Assembly: GCF_020687825.1 (NCBI RefSeq)
Contig: NZ_JAJEWP010000001.1
Location: 1,644,998-1,708,997 of the forward strand
DNA: 64,000 nt
Origin: Fluctibacter halophilus
Lineage (GTDB): Bacteria; Pseudomonadota; Gammaproteobacteria; Enterobacterales; Alteromonadaceae
Direction: 5' to 3'
A program made the position numbers and the translations under genes. Positions 34,867 through 44,700 of this stretch are shown piece after piece (position 1 is the stretch's first letter; each line of letters begins with the position of its first letter). Under the pieces are notes generated by a model. The model made no database searches. It saw nothing but the letters and a program-made list of their open reading frames with translations, and was not told where the DNA came from.

Positions 34867-34939
34867 GATCGGTTCAACTCGGTTGCAGCGGGACTGTGGG
34901 GCGTAAGTGCGGCCAATTATTACCCCGCACCATAAGAAG

Positions 34940-36001
34940 TCAACGTTTTTCCATCAGATCAATGCCCAGATCGTCGCCCAGCCCCAAATCCAGCGCCAGT
35001 GTCCGGCTGACCTGCCGGGCACAGTCACGATACGCCTGACTGACAGGATGATCAGGTTGGCTGACCAACAGCGGCGTGCCACCGTCGGCATGTTCGCGCA
35101 CACTGATGTCCAGTGGCAATTGCCCGACACAGGCCACCCCTTCCCGCTCGGCCAGCGACATGCCGCCGTGCTGGCTGAAAATGGCGTGTTTGTCGCCACA
35201 GGACGGGCACTGGAAATAACTCATGTTTTCGACAATCCCCAACACCGGAATGTTGACCTTATTGAACATTGCGATGCCTTTGCGGGCATCGGCCAGCGCC
35301 AGATCCTGCGGGGTGGTCACAATCAATGCACCGGTGACCGGAATTTGCTGCGCCAGGGTCAACTGAATATCGCCGGTGCCGGGTGGCAGGTCCACCAGCA
35401 GGTAATCCAGCGCCGGCCACAGGGTGTCCTGCGCCAGTTGCTGCAACGCACGGCTGGCCATCGGCCCGCGCCAGATAGACGCCTTATCGGGGGGCACCAG
35501 ATAACCAATGGAATTGGCCACTACCCCATGGCGGGACAGTGGGTGCAGATGCTTGCCGTCGTCACTGCCGGGATGGTCGTCCGGGTTGCCCAGCATGATC
35601 GGCACCGACGGTCCGTAAATGTCGGCATCCAGAATGCCAACCCGCGCCCCTTCCTGCATCAGCGCGAAGGCCAGGTTGACACAGGTGGCCGACTTACCCA
35701 CACCGCCTTTGCCAGAGCCCACCGCAATCACATTGCGTACCCGGTTGAGACGCTTATGCTGGGTCTGCTTGGCCTGTATATCGGTCTCAATCGTCAGTGG
35801 CGCGGTTATCCCCGCCTGGGCGGCCTGCTGCTGCACCTGAGGGTGAAGGGTCTGGGCTGCGAACGGCAAACGCACGGTAATGCCATCACCGTGTTGCTGA
35901 CAACACGCGACAGCCTCCTGTTCGGTGATGGCGAAGGTAGTGGCAAGGATCTCGGCCAAAGGCCCGAGGCTATTGTCTTTGTTGGATCGGGAAAAAATCA
36001 C
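34940..36001 (-). CDS. apbC: Mrp/ApbC iron-sulfur cluster carrier P-loop ATPase
   Basis: A 353-residue protein starting at a GTG with AGGTGA 6 nt upstream. An N-terminal MIP18/DUF59-like domain (~10-90) precedes the MinD/Mrp ATPase domain, with the deviant Walker A GKGGVGKS (~107). The cluster-binding motif CPSCG (~263) is present. It holds and passes Fe-S clusters to apoproteins. It is divergent from metG with 100 bp between them, the conserved gammaproteobacterial order. Confidence 0.96.
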   Translation of the reverse strand: MIFSRSNKDNSLGPLAEILATTFAITEQEAVACCQQHGDGITVRLPFAAQTLHPQVQQQAAQAGITAPLTIETDIQAKQTQHKRLNRVRNVIAVGSGKGGVGKSATCVNLAFALMQEGARVGILDADIYGPSVPIMLGNPDDHPGSDDGKHLHPLSRHGVVANSIGYLVPPDKASIWRGPMASRALQQLAQDTLWPALDYLLVDLPPGTGDIQLTLAQQIPVTGALIVTTPQDLALADARKGIAMFNKVNIPVLGIVENMSYFQCPSCGDKHAIFSQHGGMSLAEREGVACVGQLPLDISVREHADGGTPLLVSQPDHPVSQAYRDCARQVSRTLALDLGLGDDLGIDLMEKR

Positions 36002-36101
36002 CGGCGGTCACCTAAAATGTCATAAATGCTGATGCAAAATGGGCCCAGTTCGGCTACCATTTGCGTCCTTTTTTTAACCGTATAACATCACACAGGGTTC
36101 C

Positions 36102-38129
36102 ATGACTCAGCAGCAACGCAAAATTCTGGTTACCAGCGCCTTACCCTATGCTAATGGCTCCATTCACCTGGGCCATTTATTAGAGCACATTCAAACAGAT
36201 ATCTGGGCGAGATTCCAACGAATGCGCGGTCACCAGTGTTACAGCGTGTGCGCCGACGATGCCCATGGCACCCCGGTCATGCTCAAAGCCCAGGAGCTGG
36301 GGATCACACCGGAAGAGATGGTGTCCCGCACCCGTGCCGAGCATCATCAGGATCTGCTGGATTTCCACGTAGAGTACGACAACTACTACGTGACCCACTC
36401 GGAAGAAAACCGCGAACTGTGTGAAGACATCTACAACAAGCTGGATGCCGCCGGGTATATTTCCAAACGCACCATCAGCCAGCTGTTTGACCCGGAAAAG
36501 CAAATGTTCCTGCCAGACCGGTTCGTCAAAGGTACCTGCCCCAGCTGCGGCGCGGAAGATCAGAACGGTGACAGCTGTGATGTGTGCAGCGCGACCTACA
36601 GCCCGACCGAAATGAAAAACCCACGTTCGGTGGTTTCCGGTGCGACACCGGTGCTGAAAGACTCCGAACACTTCTTCTTCGACCTGCCCAAATTTGAAGG
36701 CATGCTCAAAGACTGGCTGACCAGCGGCGCCCTGCAAGGCGAAATTGCCAACAAGCTGCAGGAGTGGTTTGAAGAAGGCCTGCAACAATGGGACATCAGC
36801 CGTGACGCACCCTATTTCGGTTTCGAGATCCCCGGCGCGCCGAACAAATTTTTCTACGTATGGGTGGATGCGCCGGTAGGCTACATGGCCAGCTTCAAGC
36901 ATTTCTGTAATGCCAACAACGTTGATTTTGATGCGTTCTGGAAAGCCGACTCCGATGCCGAGCTGTACCACTTCATCGGCAAAGACATTACCTATTTCCA
37001 TTGCCTGTTCTGGCCAGCGATGCTCGAAGGCGCAGGTCTGCGTAAGCCCACCGGGGTTAACGTGCACGGGTTTGTCACCGTCAACGGTGCCAAGATGTCC
37101 AAGTCACGCGGTACCTTCATCAAAGGCCGCACCTACCTTGAGCACCTGAACCCGGAATACCTGCGCTACTACTTCGCCGCCAAACTGGGCGCTGGTGTAA
37201 CCGACATCGACCTTAATTTCGATGATTTCGTACAGAAGGTTAACTCTGATCTGGTCGGCAAAGTGGTCAACATCGCCAGCCGCTGCGCCGGTTTTATCAG
37301 CAAACGCTTTGACGGCACCCTGTCTGAAGATATCGCCGAGCCTGCCCTGCTGGCCGAATTCCAACAGGCCGCAGACGGTATTGCCGAGGCCTTCGAGAAG
37401 CGTCAGTACAACCGTGCGGTGCGCGACATCATGGCGCTGGCGGATAAAGCCAACCAGTACATCGATGCCCAGGCACCCTGGGTCACCATCAAAGACGACG
37501 ACAAACAAAAACTGACCCACGATGTGTGTTCATTGGGGATCAATCTGTTCCGCATTCTGATGGTGTACCTCAAGCCAGTGCTGCCCAAGCTGGCCGAGCA
37601 AGCCGAAGGCTTCCTCAACGACACGCTGAACTGGGACAGTGCCCAGCAGGTACTGACCGGACACGGTATCAATAAATTCAAGGCCCTGATGCAGCGGGTC
37701 GACAGCGACAAAGTGAACGCCATGATCGAAGATTCCAAGGAAAACCTGGAGCCAACCTCCAGCATTGATCCCAACAGCCCGTTGGCCAAAGACCCCATCG
37801 GCGAAACGATCGCCTTTGATGACTTTGCCAAAGTCGATTTGCGCATCGCCAGGATTGCCAAGGCGGAACACGTCGAAGGCGCAGACAAACTGCTGCGTCT
37901 GCAACTGGATCTGGGCGGCGAAACCCGTCAGGTTTTCGCCGGGATTAAATCCGCTTATGCCCCGGAAGATCTGGAAGGCAAGCTGACCGTAATGGTGGCC
38001 AACCTGGCACCACGCAAAATGCGCTTTGGCCTGTCAGAAGGCATGGTGTTGGCAGCTGGCCCCGGAGGCAAAGACTTGTGGATCATGGAGCCCCATGAAG
38101 GCGCCCAGCCGGGAATGAAGGTTAAGTGA
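36102..38129 (+). CDS. metG: Methionyl-tRNA synthetase
   Basis: A 675-residue class I synthetase. The HIGH-type motif (HLGH) is in the first 30 residues. A zinc-binding knuckle pair lies at ~145-165 (CPSCG...CDVC) and KMSKS at ~332. The anticodon-binding domain lies at ~390-540. The C-terminal dimerising tRNA-binding domain (~575-675, [20 protein letters not shown]) is present, as in E. coli. It is the only gene on its transcript and ends at a strong terminator. Confidence 0.98.
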   Translation: MTQQQRKILVTSALPYANGSIHLGHLLEHIQTDIWARFQRMRGHQCYSVCADDAHGTPVMLKAQELGITPEEMVSRTRAEHHQDLLDFHVEYDNYYVTHSEENRELCEDIYNKLDAAGYISKRTISQLFDPEKQMFLPDRFVKGTCPSCGAEDQNGDSCDVCSATYSPTEMKNPRSVVSGATPVLKDSEHFFFDLPKFEGMLKDWLTSGALQGEIANKLQEWFEEGLQQWDISRDAPYFGFEIPGAPNKFFYVWVDAPVGYMASFKHFCNANNVDFDAFWKADSDAELYHFIGKDITYFHCLFWPAMLEGAGLRKPTGVNVHGFVTVNGAKMSKSRGTFIKGRTYLEHLNPEYLRYYFAAKLGAGVTDIDLNFDDFVQKVNSDLVGKVVNIASRCAGFISKRFDGTLSEDIAEPALLAEFQQAADGIAEAFEKRQYNRAVRDIMALADKANQYIDAQAPWVTIKDDDKQKLTHDVCSLGINLFRILMVYLKPVLPKLAEQAEGFLNDTLNWDSAQQVLTGHGINKFKALMQRVDSDKVNAMIEDSKENLEPTSSIDPNSPLAKDPIGETIAFDDFAKVDLRIARIAKAEHVEGADKLLRLQLDLGGETRQVFAGIKSAYAPEDLEGKLTVMVANLAPRKMRFGLSEGMVLAAGPGGKDLWIMEPHEGAQPGMKVK

Positions 38130-38142
38130 TCGTATCCGCTAC

Positions 38143-38173
38143 AAAAAAAGGCGCCTGGAAGGCGCCTTTTTTA
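38143..38173. terminator. Intrinsic terminator after metG
   Basis: The stem AGGCGCCT / AGGCGCCT with a short loop is flanked by A-rich and T-rich runs. It lies 14 bp after the metG stop and also faces the minus-strand DUF3185 gene. Confidence 0.9.
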
Positions 38174-38190
38174 TTTGCTACCTGCGTCGG

Positions 38191-38382
38191 TTATTTCACT
38201 TTCATGATCCCAACCAACACACAAATCACGCCGCCGGCCATTCCGGCCCAGGCTTCAATGGGTGTGTCGCCATCGAAGGTGCGCGACAACTGGGCACTGG
38301 CCGAGTCATACACGTCATAACCCCACATAGCCAGCGCCACACCAACGATGATCAAAACGATGCCGATGATTTTATTGTTCAT
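38191..38382 (-). CDS. DUF3185-family two-helix membrane protein
   Basis: A 63-residue protein with two hydrophobic helices (~4-20 and ~44-60) and a short extracytoplasmic loop (YDSASAQLSRTFDGDTP). This matches DUF3185, small inner-membrane proteins of unknown role. GGAG lies 11 nt before the ATG. It is a single gene between terminators. Confidence 0.8.
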   Translation of the reverse strand: MNNKIIGIVLIIVGVALAMWGYDVYDSASAQLSRTFDGDTPIEAWAGMAGGVICVLVGIMKVK

Positions 38383-38620
38383 TATTATTGTGCTCCAAAT
38401 TGCGTAACGCTAACCACGGTATACTCAGCCTCGCTGTAACGCAAGCGTGATACATACCAACTCGGCATTCACTGTTTAATTTGTAACCTGTGTCCCGATT
38501 TGGCTGCCGTTCACCCCGTCACGGTTGCGCCTTGCATTTTGTTGCACTACAAATCAAACATTACCTTGGGGCGTAACGGACGACACCCTGTCGCGACCAC
38601 TGTTACCCTGAAGGAGCCCT

Positions 38621-39043
38621 ATGAACCTGTTTGCCTTGCTGTGCGGCGTCATCATTGCAGCCGCGATTGTAAAAGGACTGCATCACTGTCCCGGTGAACG
38701 TGCCACCCGACTGTATGCTGCGCTGTTAGCAACCTTTCCTTTGTATTACTGGGCCTTTGCGCTGTACGCCGGTGACAGCATGGTGCTGTTGGATGAAATG
38801 GTCATCGGCATCGGTTTTTTCGCCCTTGCCTATGTGGCGATCACGTTACGAAAGCTGGACGGCCTGATCATTCTTGCTTGCGGGTTTATTGTGCATGGCG
38901 TGTACGATTTGATCCATCCCACCTTGTTTGTGAATCCCGGTACGCCACTGTGGTGGCCGGAGTTCTGCGCCGCGGTGGACACAGCCATCGGTGTATATTT
39001 ACTGCATTGGGCCATCACCGCCACCGACAAACACATGGCGTAA
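38621..39043 (+). CDS. DUF6010-type membrane protein
   Basis: A 140-residue protein with about four to five helices and the conserved HGVYDLIHP and PLWWPEFCAAVD segments that I associate with DUF6010. AAGGAG precedes the ATG by 4 nt. The function is unknown. It is monocistronic with a terminator directly behind it. The 238-bp upstream region shows no obvious operator beyond AT-rich stretches. Confidence 0.75.
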   Translation: MNLFALLCGVIIAAAIVKGLHHCPGERATRLYAALLATFPLYYWAFALYAGDSMVLLDEMVIGIGFFALAYVAITLRKLDGLIILACGFIVHGVYDLIHPTLFVNPGTPLWWPEFCAAVDTAIGVYLLHWAITATDKHMA

Positions 39044-39048
39044 ACGCA

Positions 39049-39074
39049 CAAAAAAAGGCGCCGTAGCGCCTTTT
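39049..39074. terminator. Bidirectional intrinsic terminator
   Basis: A stem AAGGCGC / GCGCCTT with a short loop lies between an A-run and a T-run, serving both the DUF6010 gene and the convergent chemoreceptor-like gene. Confidence 0.85.
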
Positions 39075-39089
39075 TGCTGCTGTGCCTGA

Positions 39090-40163
39090 TCAACGACTGA
39101 TTAGCGCGCCGATTTTGCTCATCAAATCTTTGCTGGTGCGCTCCATCTGGGCAATCATTTCCAACAGTTTGTGATCCAGGTTGTCGCCGGCTTTGTTCAG
39201 CACCGCGCGGGCATGTTCCACCAGTTTATGCTGGGCTTGTTCCATGCCGCGCAGGTCGGCATCACCGGCTTTCTTGGCACCGAAACTTTGCGCCCAACGA
39301 ACCAACTCAGATTGGGCCGGGTCGATAATCGCGTTAGGATTGCGTTCGCCATTACCCACCACGCCGTCATACACCAGGCGCTTAATGTCCATGTTTTCAA
39401 CCTGGGCACTGACCAGTGCGGTGCGACCGGCGGTACGACCAATGGTTTTGGCCATGGACGTTGACATGCCAATCACCTCACTGACCTTGTCTTTGACTTC
39501 ACTGGTTTTTTCTACCAACACCCGTGACTGGGAAGACACTTCGTTGATGTTGGATTCGATATTACGGGTTCCCTCTTCGATCTTTTCCACCAGGTTATTG
39601 ATTTCCTGGGTGGACTCAGAGGAACGCATGGCCAGATTACGCACTTCCTCAGCAACCACGGCGAAGCCACGACCACTCTCACCCGCCCGCGCGGCTTCGA
39701 TGGCGGCGTTCAGGGCCAGCAAGTTGGTCTGTTCAGCAATGGAATTAATCACGCCGACGAAACTGCTGATGCTGCTGGCCAGGCCAGACAGTTCTCCGGC
39801 ATGCTTCACACCAGTGGCAGCAATCTGATCGATATTGGTCAGGCCCTGTACCGCCTCATCCAGCATCCCAGACGAACCGGTGAACAGCTCTGACGCCGCT
39901 TCTACGCGCTCACTTTCGCTGTTTAGCTGCGCAGTTGTGTGGCTGAGTGAGTCTTTGATCTGACTGAACAGCTGTTGACCATCCAGCATCATTTCACTGA
40001 CAATTTGGTATTCGGATTGCTCGGTATCCTGTTGCGAGGCATGTGCTTTTGCTTCGCTGAGCTGCCCTTCCAACTCCTGTATGCGGGCCTGTAAGGCTTT
40101 GTTGTCTTCCCCCAACTCACGAATTTTGCGTTGGTCTTCTTCGTTGACTTTGTTCCACCACAT
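39090..40163 (-). CDS. Soluble methyl-accepting chemotaxis-like protein with degenerate CZB-like tail
   Basis: A 357-residue protein without any transmembrane helix. An N-terminal coiled coil (~10-60) is followed by a helical linker and the MCP signalling domain. Its hairpin tip is [35 protein letters not shown] (split here across ~145-180). The tail (~250-330) resembles a chemoreceptor zinc-binding (CZB) domain with HKLVEH retained. The usual leading His in the first CZB helix is not evident ([12 protein letters not shown]). Such soluble receptors report cytoplasmic cues, often metals or oxidants, to a CheA array. No che genes are nearby. Confidence 0.85.
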   Translation of the reverse strand: MWWNKVNEEDQRKIRELGEDNKALQARIQELEGQLSEAKAHASQQDTEQSEYQIVSEMMLDGQQLFSQIKDSLSHTTAQLNSESERVEAASELFTGSSGMLDEAVQGLTNIDQIAATGVKHAGELSGLASSISSFVGVINSIAEQTNLLALNAAIEAARAGESGRGFAVVAEEVRNLAMRSSESTQEINNLVEKIEEGTRNIESNINEVSSQSRVLVEKTSEVKDKVSEVIGMSTSMAKTIGRTAGRTALVSAQVENMDIKRLVYDGVVGNGERNPNAIIDPAQSELVRWAQSFGAKKAGDADLRGMEQAQHKLVEHARAVLNKAGDNLDHKLLEMIAQMERTSKDLMSKIGALISR

Positions 40164-40371
40164 GGTTCTGTTCCCAGTTACAGATAAAAACGAGTAATGC
40201 CAAATGTGACTTGGCGCGTGTTAAACCCTGTTGCATTGGTGTTGTTTATTCTGAGCATATTCTGATCGCAAACGTTGCTAGCTGGCGCAGTGAGCCCGAT
40301 CAAAAAACGACAACATTGTTAAGCACGCTCTAGAGTTATCGACCATTTTTGAAATTACAGCAAACTTTTTT

Positions 40372-41115
40372 TCAGCCCGGGTGGCTCTGTTCGCGCATGC
40401 TGGCACCCACGGCAGAGAAGTTTGGCTTGGGCCGCCATTTGGGGCGAACAAGGGACAAGGGCCTGACACGCTTCTTGGCCACAATCAGGTATGACGAAGC
40501 TAACAGGGGTAAATAGCGTTTACACCACAACTGCCAGCGCCCCTCGATGGGGATCTTGCGTTCGAAAAACAGTTCGGAAAATACCAGCGGATGGGTTTCG
40601 AGCACTTCAAATCCGAGCAAATTCAGCCAATCTTTAAGCCGTACACTGCTGAAAAAACGCGCGTCATGGAGGATCTGGCGAGGATTAACCGGCAGGTACT
40701 TCAACAAACCGGCCAGACTGAACGGGTTAAATCCACTGATCACCAAATAGCCGTTGGGCAATAATACCCGCTCTGCCTCACGCAGGATTTGATGGGGATC
40801 CTGGGCAAAGTCCAGCTCATGGGCCAGTAGTACCGCATCCACACTGCGTTTCTGCAGTGGAAATTCACTGGCATTGCCTACTGCTGATACATAGGGTGCA
40901 GGCTCATCGGCCATGCGGATGACCTGTTTGATGGGACAACCTTTGACGGTCACCTGACAGCTCAAATCCCCAACGCACAGCAAGTAATAGCCGAACATCT
41001 GGCGGCAAATGTCACTCAGCGCCAGCTCGGTCGCCTGACGAAGCTGATCGCCAGCAGGCAATTCCTGCCACTGTCGGGGATAGCGAGGTCGTTTTCCAAG
41101 TAACGCAGGTTTCAT
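40372..41115 (-). CDS. yafS: SAM-dependent methyltransferase (YafS-like)
   Basis: A 247-residue protein with a Methyltransf_11-type fold. SAM motif I is weak (YYLLCVGDL); motif II/post-I (LPLQKRSVDAVLLAHELDF-like region) and the LREAERVLLPNGYLVISGFNP segment are typical. Its position divergent from gloB matches the conserved E. coli yafS-gloB arrangement. The substrate is unknown. The C-terminus is basic (KRVRPLSLVRPKWRPKP). Confidence 0.82.
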   Translation of the reverse strand: MKPALLGKRPRYPRQWQELPAGDQLRQATELALSDICRQMFGYYLLCVGDLSCQVTVKGCPIKQVIRMADEPAPYVSAVGNASEFPLQKRSVDAVLLAHELDFAQDPHQILREAERVLLPNGYLVISGFNPFSLAGLLKYLPVNPRQILHDARFFSSVRLKDWLNLLGFEVLETHPLVFSELFFERKIPIEGRWQLWCKRYLPLLASSYLIVAKKRVRPLSLVRPKWRPKPNFSAVGASMREQSHPG

Positions 41116-41194
41116 TGATGTACCGGGTTTGGTTGCGGTCCGAGTGTCGAATTCTTATAGTACAGCAACTACGTTTGTTCACAACGGCAAGGCG

Positions 41195-41971
41195 ATGACC
41201 CAAGCGATTCACATCACCCCTATCCCCGCATTCAATGATAATTACATCTGGTGTTTGCACACTGATAAAGACGCGGTGGTTGTCGACCCGGGAGATCCGG
41301 ACGCGGTGGAAACTTTTTTGCAGCGCCGGGGACTGGTATTGTCAGGGATCCTGATCACCCATCATCATTGGGATCATACCGATGGCCTGCCGGCCTTGGG
41401 TCAGCGTTGGCCGGATGCGCCTGTGTTTGGCCCGGATAACCCGACCATTGATGGCATTACCCACACGGTTGGCGACGGTGACACTGTCACATTGGCGGGT
41501 TTATCGTTGTCTCTGGATGTCATTGCCGTACCCGGACACACCCTGGATCACATCGCTTATGTTTCAGATCTCGGTGTTTTTTGCGGCGATACTCTGTTCA
41601 GTGCCGGCTGTGGCCGATTGTTTGAAGGAACGGCGCAACAAATGCATGATTCTTTGCAGCGCCTGATGCAACTCAACGACGACATGGCGGTCTATTGTAC
41701 CCACGAGTACACCGCCGCCAATGTCCGGTTTGCATTAATGGTCGAGCCGCAAAACGCTGATTTACAGGCCTTTTCCCGTTGGGTTTCAGACCAGCGGGCG
41801 AAGCCGGCACCGACCTTGCCCTCGACCATCGGCCGTGAGAAGCGGATCAATCCGTTCGTGCGCGTCACCCAGCCGACCGTGCTGGACAGTGTCAAACAGC
41901 ATTGTCAGTTGGCAGATGAGGCACCGGCATCGGTGTTTGCCGCGCTTAGAAAGTGGAAAGATACTGCATAA
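41195..41971 (+). CDS. gloB: Hydroxyacylglutathione hydrolase (glyoxalase II)
   Basis: I start at ATG 41195 (MTQAIHITPIPAFNDNY), which gives 258 residues and the normal N-terminus. The MBL zinc motif THHHWDHTDG is at ~52-61. Further ligands are in VPGHTLDH and FCGDTLFS, and CTHEYT follows. The C-terminal glutathione-binding domain contains FVRV. It hydrolyses S-D-lactoylglutathione from methylglyoxal detoxification. It is divergent from yafS and 46 bp before mltD. Confidence 0.97.
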   Translation: MTQAIHITPIPAFNDNYIWCLHTDKDAVVVDPGDPDAVETFLQRRGLVLSGILITHHHWDHTDGLPALGQRWPDAPVFGPDNPTIDGITHTVGDGDTVTLAGLSLSLDVIAVPGHTLDHIAYVSDLGVFCGDTLFSAGCGRLFEGTAQQMHDSLQRLMQLNDDMAVYCTHEYTAANVRFALMVEPQNADLQAFSRWVSDQRAKPAPTLPSTIGREKRINPFVRVTQPTVLDSVKQHCQLADEAPASVFAALRKWKDTA

Positions 41972-42017
41972 AACGTACAATAGCGGTCAATAGACCAATA
42001 ACAATAACGGGAACACT

Positions 42018-43688
42018 ATGAGAATCTGGATGTGCCTTACGGCCGTCAGCCTGTTAAGCGGTTGTCAGTTAACGCCGCAACAAGCCGATATCGAGCGACA
42101 GCAAGAACATGAGCATCAGGTCGCTGCGACGGTCACCGCACAATGCCACCCGGGGGCTACAGACACCCCTCCACCGTCAGAACGACCCGATGACTACCTG
42201 ACCTGTGACAACGTACATGAGGGCACCATACCGGTTTCCCACCCCGTTGAAGAGGTTGAAGTCGCGATAGAAACGGCGCCCCCTGTGCCCCTTGAAATCG
42301 TTGATGTGTGGGAGCGAGTCCGCCAGCAGTTAACCTTTGCGGTGCCCGACAACCGACGGGTGAATGTTCAGCGAGACTGGTATTTGCGTCACCCCGATTA
42401 CATGCAGCGGGTGGCCAAACGTGCCCGCCCGTTCATGCACCTGATTGTTGAGATGCTGGAACAGGAGAACATGCCACTGGAGCTGGCCCTGCTGCCTATC
42501 GTCGAAAGTGCCTTCGATCCCTTTGCTTACTCCCATGGTCGCGCAGCGGGCATGTGGCAATTTATCCCCGGCACCGGCAAACGCTTCGGCATGAAGCAGA
42601 CCTGGTGGTATGACGGCCGTCGGGATGTGATTGCATCCACCGAAGGCGCCATCGCCTACCTGCGCTACCTGCTCAACATGTTCGACGGTAATTGGTTACA
42701 CGCCCTGGCCGCATACAACAGTGGCGAAGGACGGGTCCTGCGGGCAATCCGTAAAAACAAGCGAGCGGGCAAGGATACCGATTTCTGGTCACTGGATTTA
42801 CCCCGCGAAACCCGTGCCTATGTGCCCAAGCTGTTGGCATTGAGCGACATTCTGGCCAACCATGAGAAGTATGCCTTTGCCTGGCCACACATCGACAACC
42901 AGCCGGTCGTGGCTACAGTGGACATTGGCAGCCAGTTGGATCTGGCATTGGCCGCCGACATGGCCGGCCTGACACTCAAAGAGCTGCACGCGCTGAATCC
43001 GGGCTTCAACCGCTGGGCCACCGATCCCGACGGCCCTCACCGACTGCTGGTACCCCTGGATAGGGTGAGCCGGTTCAATGACGCGCTGGCCAAAACGGAC
43101 AAACAACAGCGACTCAACTGGGTACGTCACAAGGTGCGCAATGGCGACAGCCTGTTAAAGCTGGCCAAGGAATATCACACCACGGTGGATGTGATTCAGC
43201 AGGTCAATGAAATGCGCGGCAACATGATCCGGGTCGGCGATCACTTGCTGGTGCCGGTGGCACTCAAATCCCTCGACAGCTATGCCCTGTCCCAAGAGCA
43301 GCGCCTGGCCGCCACCCAAAGCACGTCGCATGGCCGTCACAAACTGACCCACCGGGTTGTCAGCGGTGACACCATGTGGGATCTGAGTCGCGAATTTAAC
43401 GTTGGCGTACGGGAACTGGCGCGCTGGAACGGCATGGCCCCAACCGACCCGTTACACCCGGGAAAAACCCTGGTGATCTGGGTCGACAAGGTCAGTGATG
43501 CCCAGCGAGACAACGCCGTGATGCGCAGCCTGACCTACACCGTCAGACGTGGCGATTCACTGGCCCGTATCGCCGGGAAATTTAACGTACGGGTAAGCGA
43601 TATTCAGCGCTGGAATCAGATTGACCCGAAAAAGTACTTACAGCCCGGCCAGAAGCTTAAACTGTACGTTGATGTAACCCGGACCTGA
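42018..43688 (+). CDS. mltD: Membrane-bound lytic murein transglycosylase D
   Basis: A 556-residue lipoprotein with lipobox LLSGC (Cys16). The SLT domain has catalytic Glu163 in LLPIVESAFDP, followed by GRAAGMWQFIPGTGKRFGM and AYNSGEGRV. Three LysM repeats lie at ~375-420, ~445-490 and ~508-553 (HKVRNGDSLLKLA, HRVVSGDTMWDLS, YTVRRGDSLARIA). It cleaves peptidoglycan to 1,6-anhydro products at the outer membrane. The gloB-mltD neighbourhood is conserved in gammaproteobacteria. Confidence 0.97.
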   Translation: MRIWMCLTAVSLLSGCQLTPQQADIERQQEHEHQVAATVTAQCHPGATDTPPPSERPDDYLTCDNVHEGTIPVSHPVEEVEVAIETAPPVPLEIVDVWERVRQQLTFAVPDNRRVNVQRDWYLRHPDYMQRVAKRARPFMHLIVEMLEQENMPLELALLPIVESAFDPFAYSHGRAAGMWQFIPGTGKRFGMKQTWWYDGRRDVIASTEGAIAYLRYLLNMFDGNWLHALAAYNSGEGRVLRAIRKNKRAGKDTDFWSLDLPRETRAYVPKLLALSDILANHEKYAFAWPHIDNQPVVATVDIGSQLDLALAADMAGLTLKELHALNPGFNRWATDPDGPHRLLVPLDRVSRFNDALAKTDKQQRLNWVRHKVRNGDSLLKLAKEYHTTVDVIQQVNEMRGNMIRVGDHLLVPVALKSLDSYALSQEQRLAATQSTSHGRHKLTHRVVSGDTMWDLSREFNVGVRELARWNGMAPTDPLHPGKTLVIWVDKVSDAQRDNAVMRSLTYTVRRGDSLARIAGKFNVRVSDIQRWNQIDPKKYLQPGQKLKLYVDVTRT

Positions 43689-43698
43689 TCACCTCAAC

Positions 43699-44700
43699 AT
43701 GCTGCGCTTCAATCGCCAGAACCTGAATAACAGCCACGAAGGACCGTGGCTGCTGCTTGACCTAGTGATGCTGGGTCTGTTGGTGATCAACCTACTGTGG
43801 CTTATTCTGGACATGCTGTACGCCAGTCGTGCAATCTATGACACCCTGGCGATCCATTGGCCGGCTTTCGTCGATGCCTACCAGCCCATTCATGACAATT
43901 TTGCCCTTATTGATTTGATTTTTATCGGCATCTTTCTGAGTGAATTCTGTTTACGCTGGGTAGTGTCCATCGTGCGCAAAGAATACCTGCGCTGGTATTT
44001 TTTCCCGTTTATCCATTGGTACGATCTGGTGGGCTGTATTCCGGCCAGTGGCGCCCGTATCTTCCGCTTTTTGCGCATATTCTCGATCCTGTATCGCTTG
44101 CACAAATACCAGATCATTGATTTACGCAGCACCCGACTGTTCCGCTTCATGGCGTTTTACTACGACGTATTCGTCGAAGAACTCAGCGATCGCATCGTAG
44201 TGAAAGTGCTCAGCGATGCGCAAAAAGACATCGCCTCCGGCTCACCGCTGTTGGAAGACATCACCCGCCAGGTGCTCGCGCCCCGGCAACGGATCCTGTG
44301 TGAATGGCTGGCGGCCATGATGGAGCATATGGGTTCGTCAATAGCCGACGCCGAGCACGGCGCAACGGTGCGTGAACACGTGCAATCGAGCGTGGGCAAG
44401 GCGGTCCGCGACAACCCCAACATCAGCACCCTGAAGCTGGTGCCGGTACTGGGCGGTACCATCGAACGTACCCTTGAGTCCAGCGTAACTGACATCGTCA
44501 CCCAGTCCCTGATCAACCTGCTCAAAGATGTGACGCCGGATAAAATTGAACATTTCATCGACAACGGCCTGAACCGCTTCACGACCGAAGAGCAGGCCCT
44601 GGAAGATGAAGTGCTGTTGGTGGTGAATGAGTGTCTGGAGCTGCTCAAATCCCATGTCTCGACCCAGCGCTGGAAAAGCGCGTTTGAAACACAAAACTGA
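43699..44700 (+). CDS. Voltage-sensor-like membrane protein with helical C-terminal domain
   Basis: A 333-residue protein. The N-terminal ~160 residues look like S1-S4 of a voltage-sensor module: two long hydrophobic helices, an acidic helix (ALIDLIFIGIFLSEFCLRW) and an Arg-rich S4-like helix (RIFRFLRIFSILYRLHKY). No pore loop (TxGYG-type) follows. Instead there is a ~170-residue soluble helical domain of unknown type (RQVLAPRQRILCEWLAAMM). It starts 10 bp after mltD and abuts the convergent solute-binding gene. It may be a voltage-sensing regulator or proton conductor; the function is not known. Confidence 0.7.
   Translation: MLRFNRQNLNNSHEGPWLLLDLVMLGLLVINLLWLILDMLYASRAIYDTLAIHWPAFVDAYQPIHDNFALIDLIFIGIFLSEFCLRWVVSIVRKEYLRWYFFPFIHWYDLVGCIPASGARIFRFLRIFSILYRLHKYQIIDLRSTRLFRFMAFYYDVFVEELSDRIVVKVLSDAQKDIASGSPLLEDITRQVLAPRQRILCEWLAAMMEHMGSSIADAEHGATVREHVQSSVGKAVRDNPNISTLKLVPVLGGTIERTLESSVTDIVTQSLINLLKDVTPDKIEHFIDNGLNRFTTEEQALEDEVLLVVNECLELLKSHVSTQRWKSAFETQN

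Noticed and set aside
34907-36025. A 372-codon open frame antisense to apbC
   Set aside because: It is an antisense shadow of a clearly conserved gene, rich in His/Gln/Arg as expected for opposite-strand translation of GC-rich coding DNA.
36180-37067. A 295-codon frame antisense to metG
   Set aside because: Opposite strand of an intact, conserved synthetase; no promoter or ribosome site and no recognisable domain.
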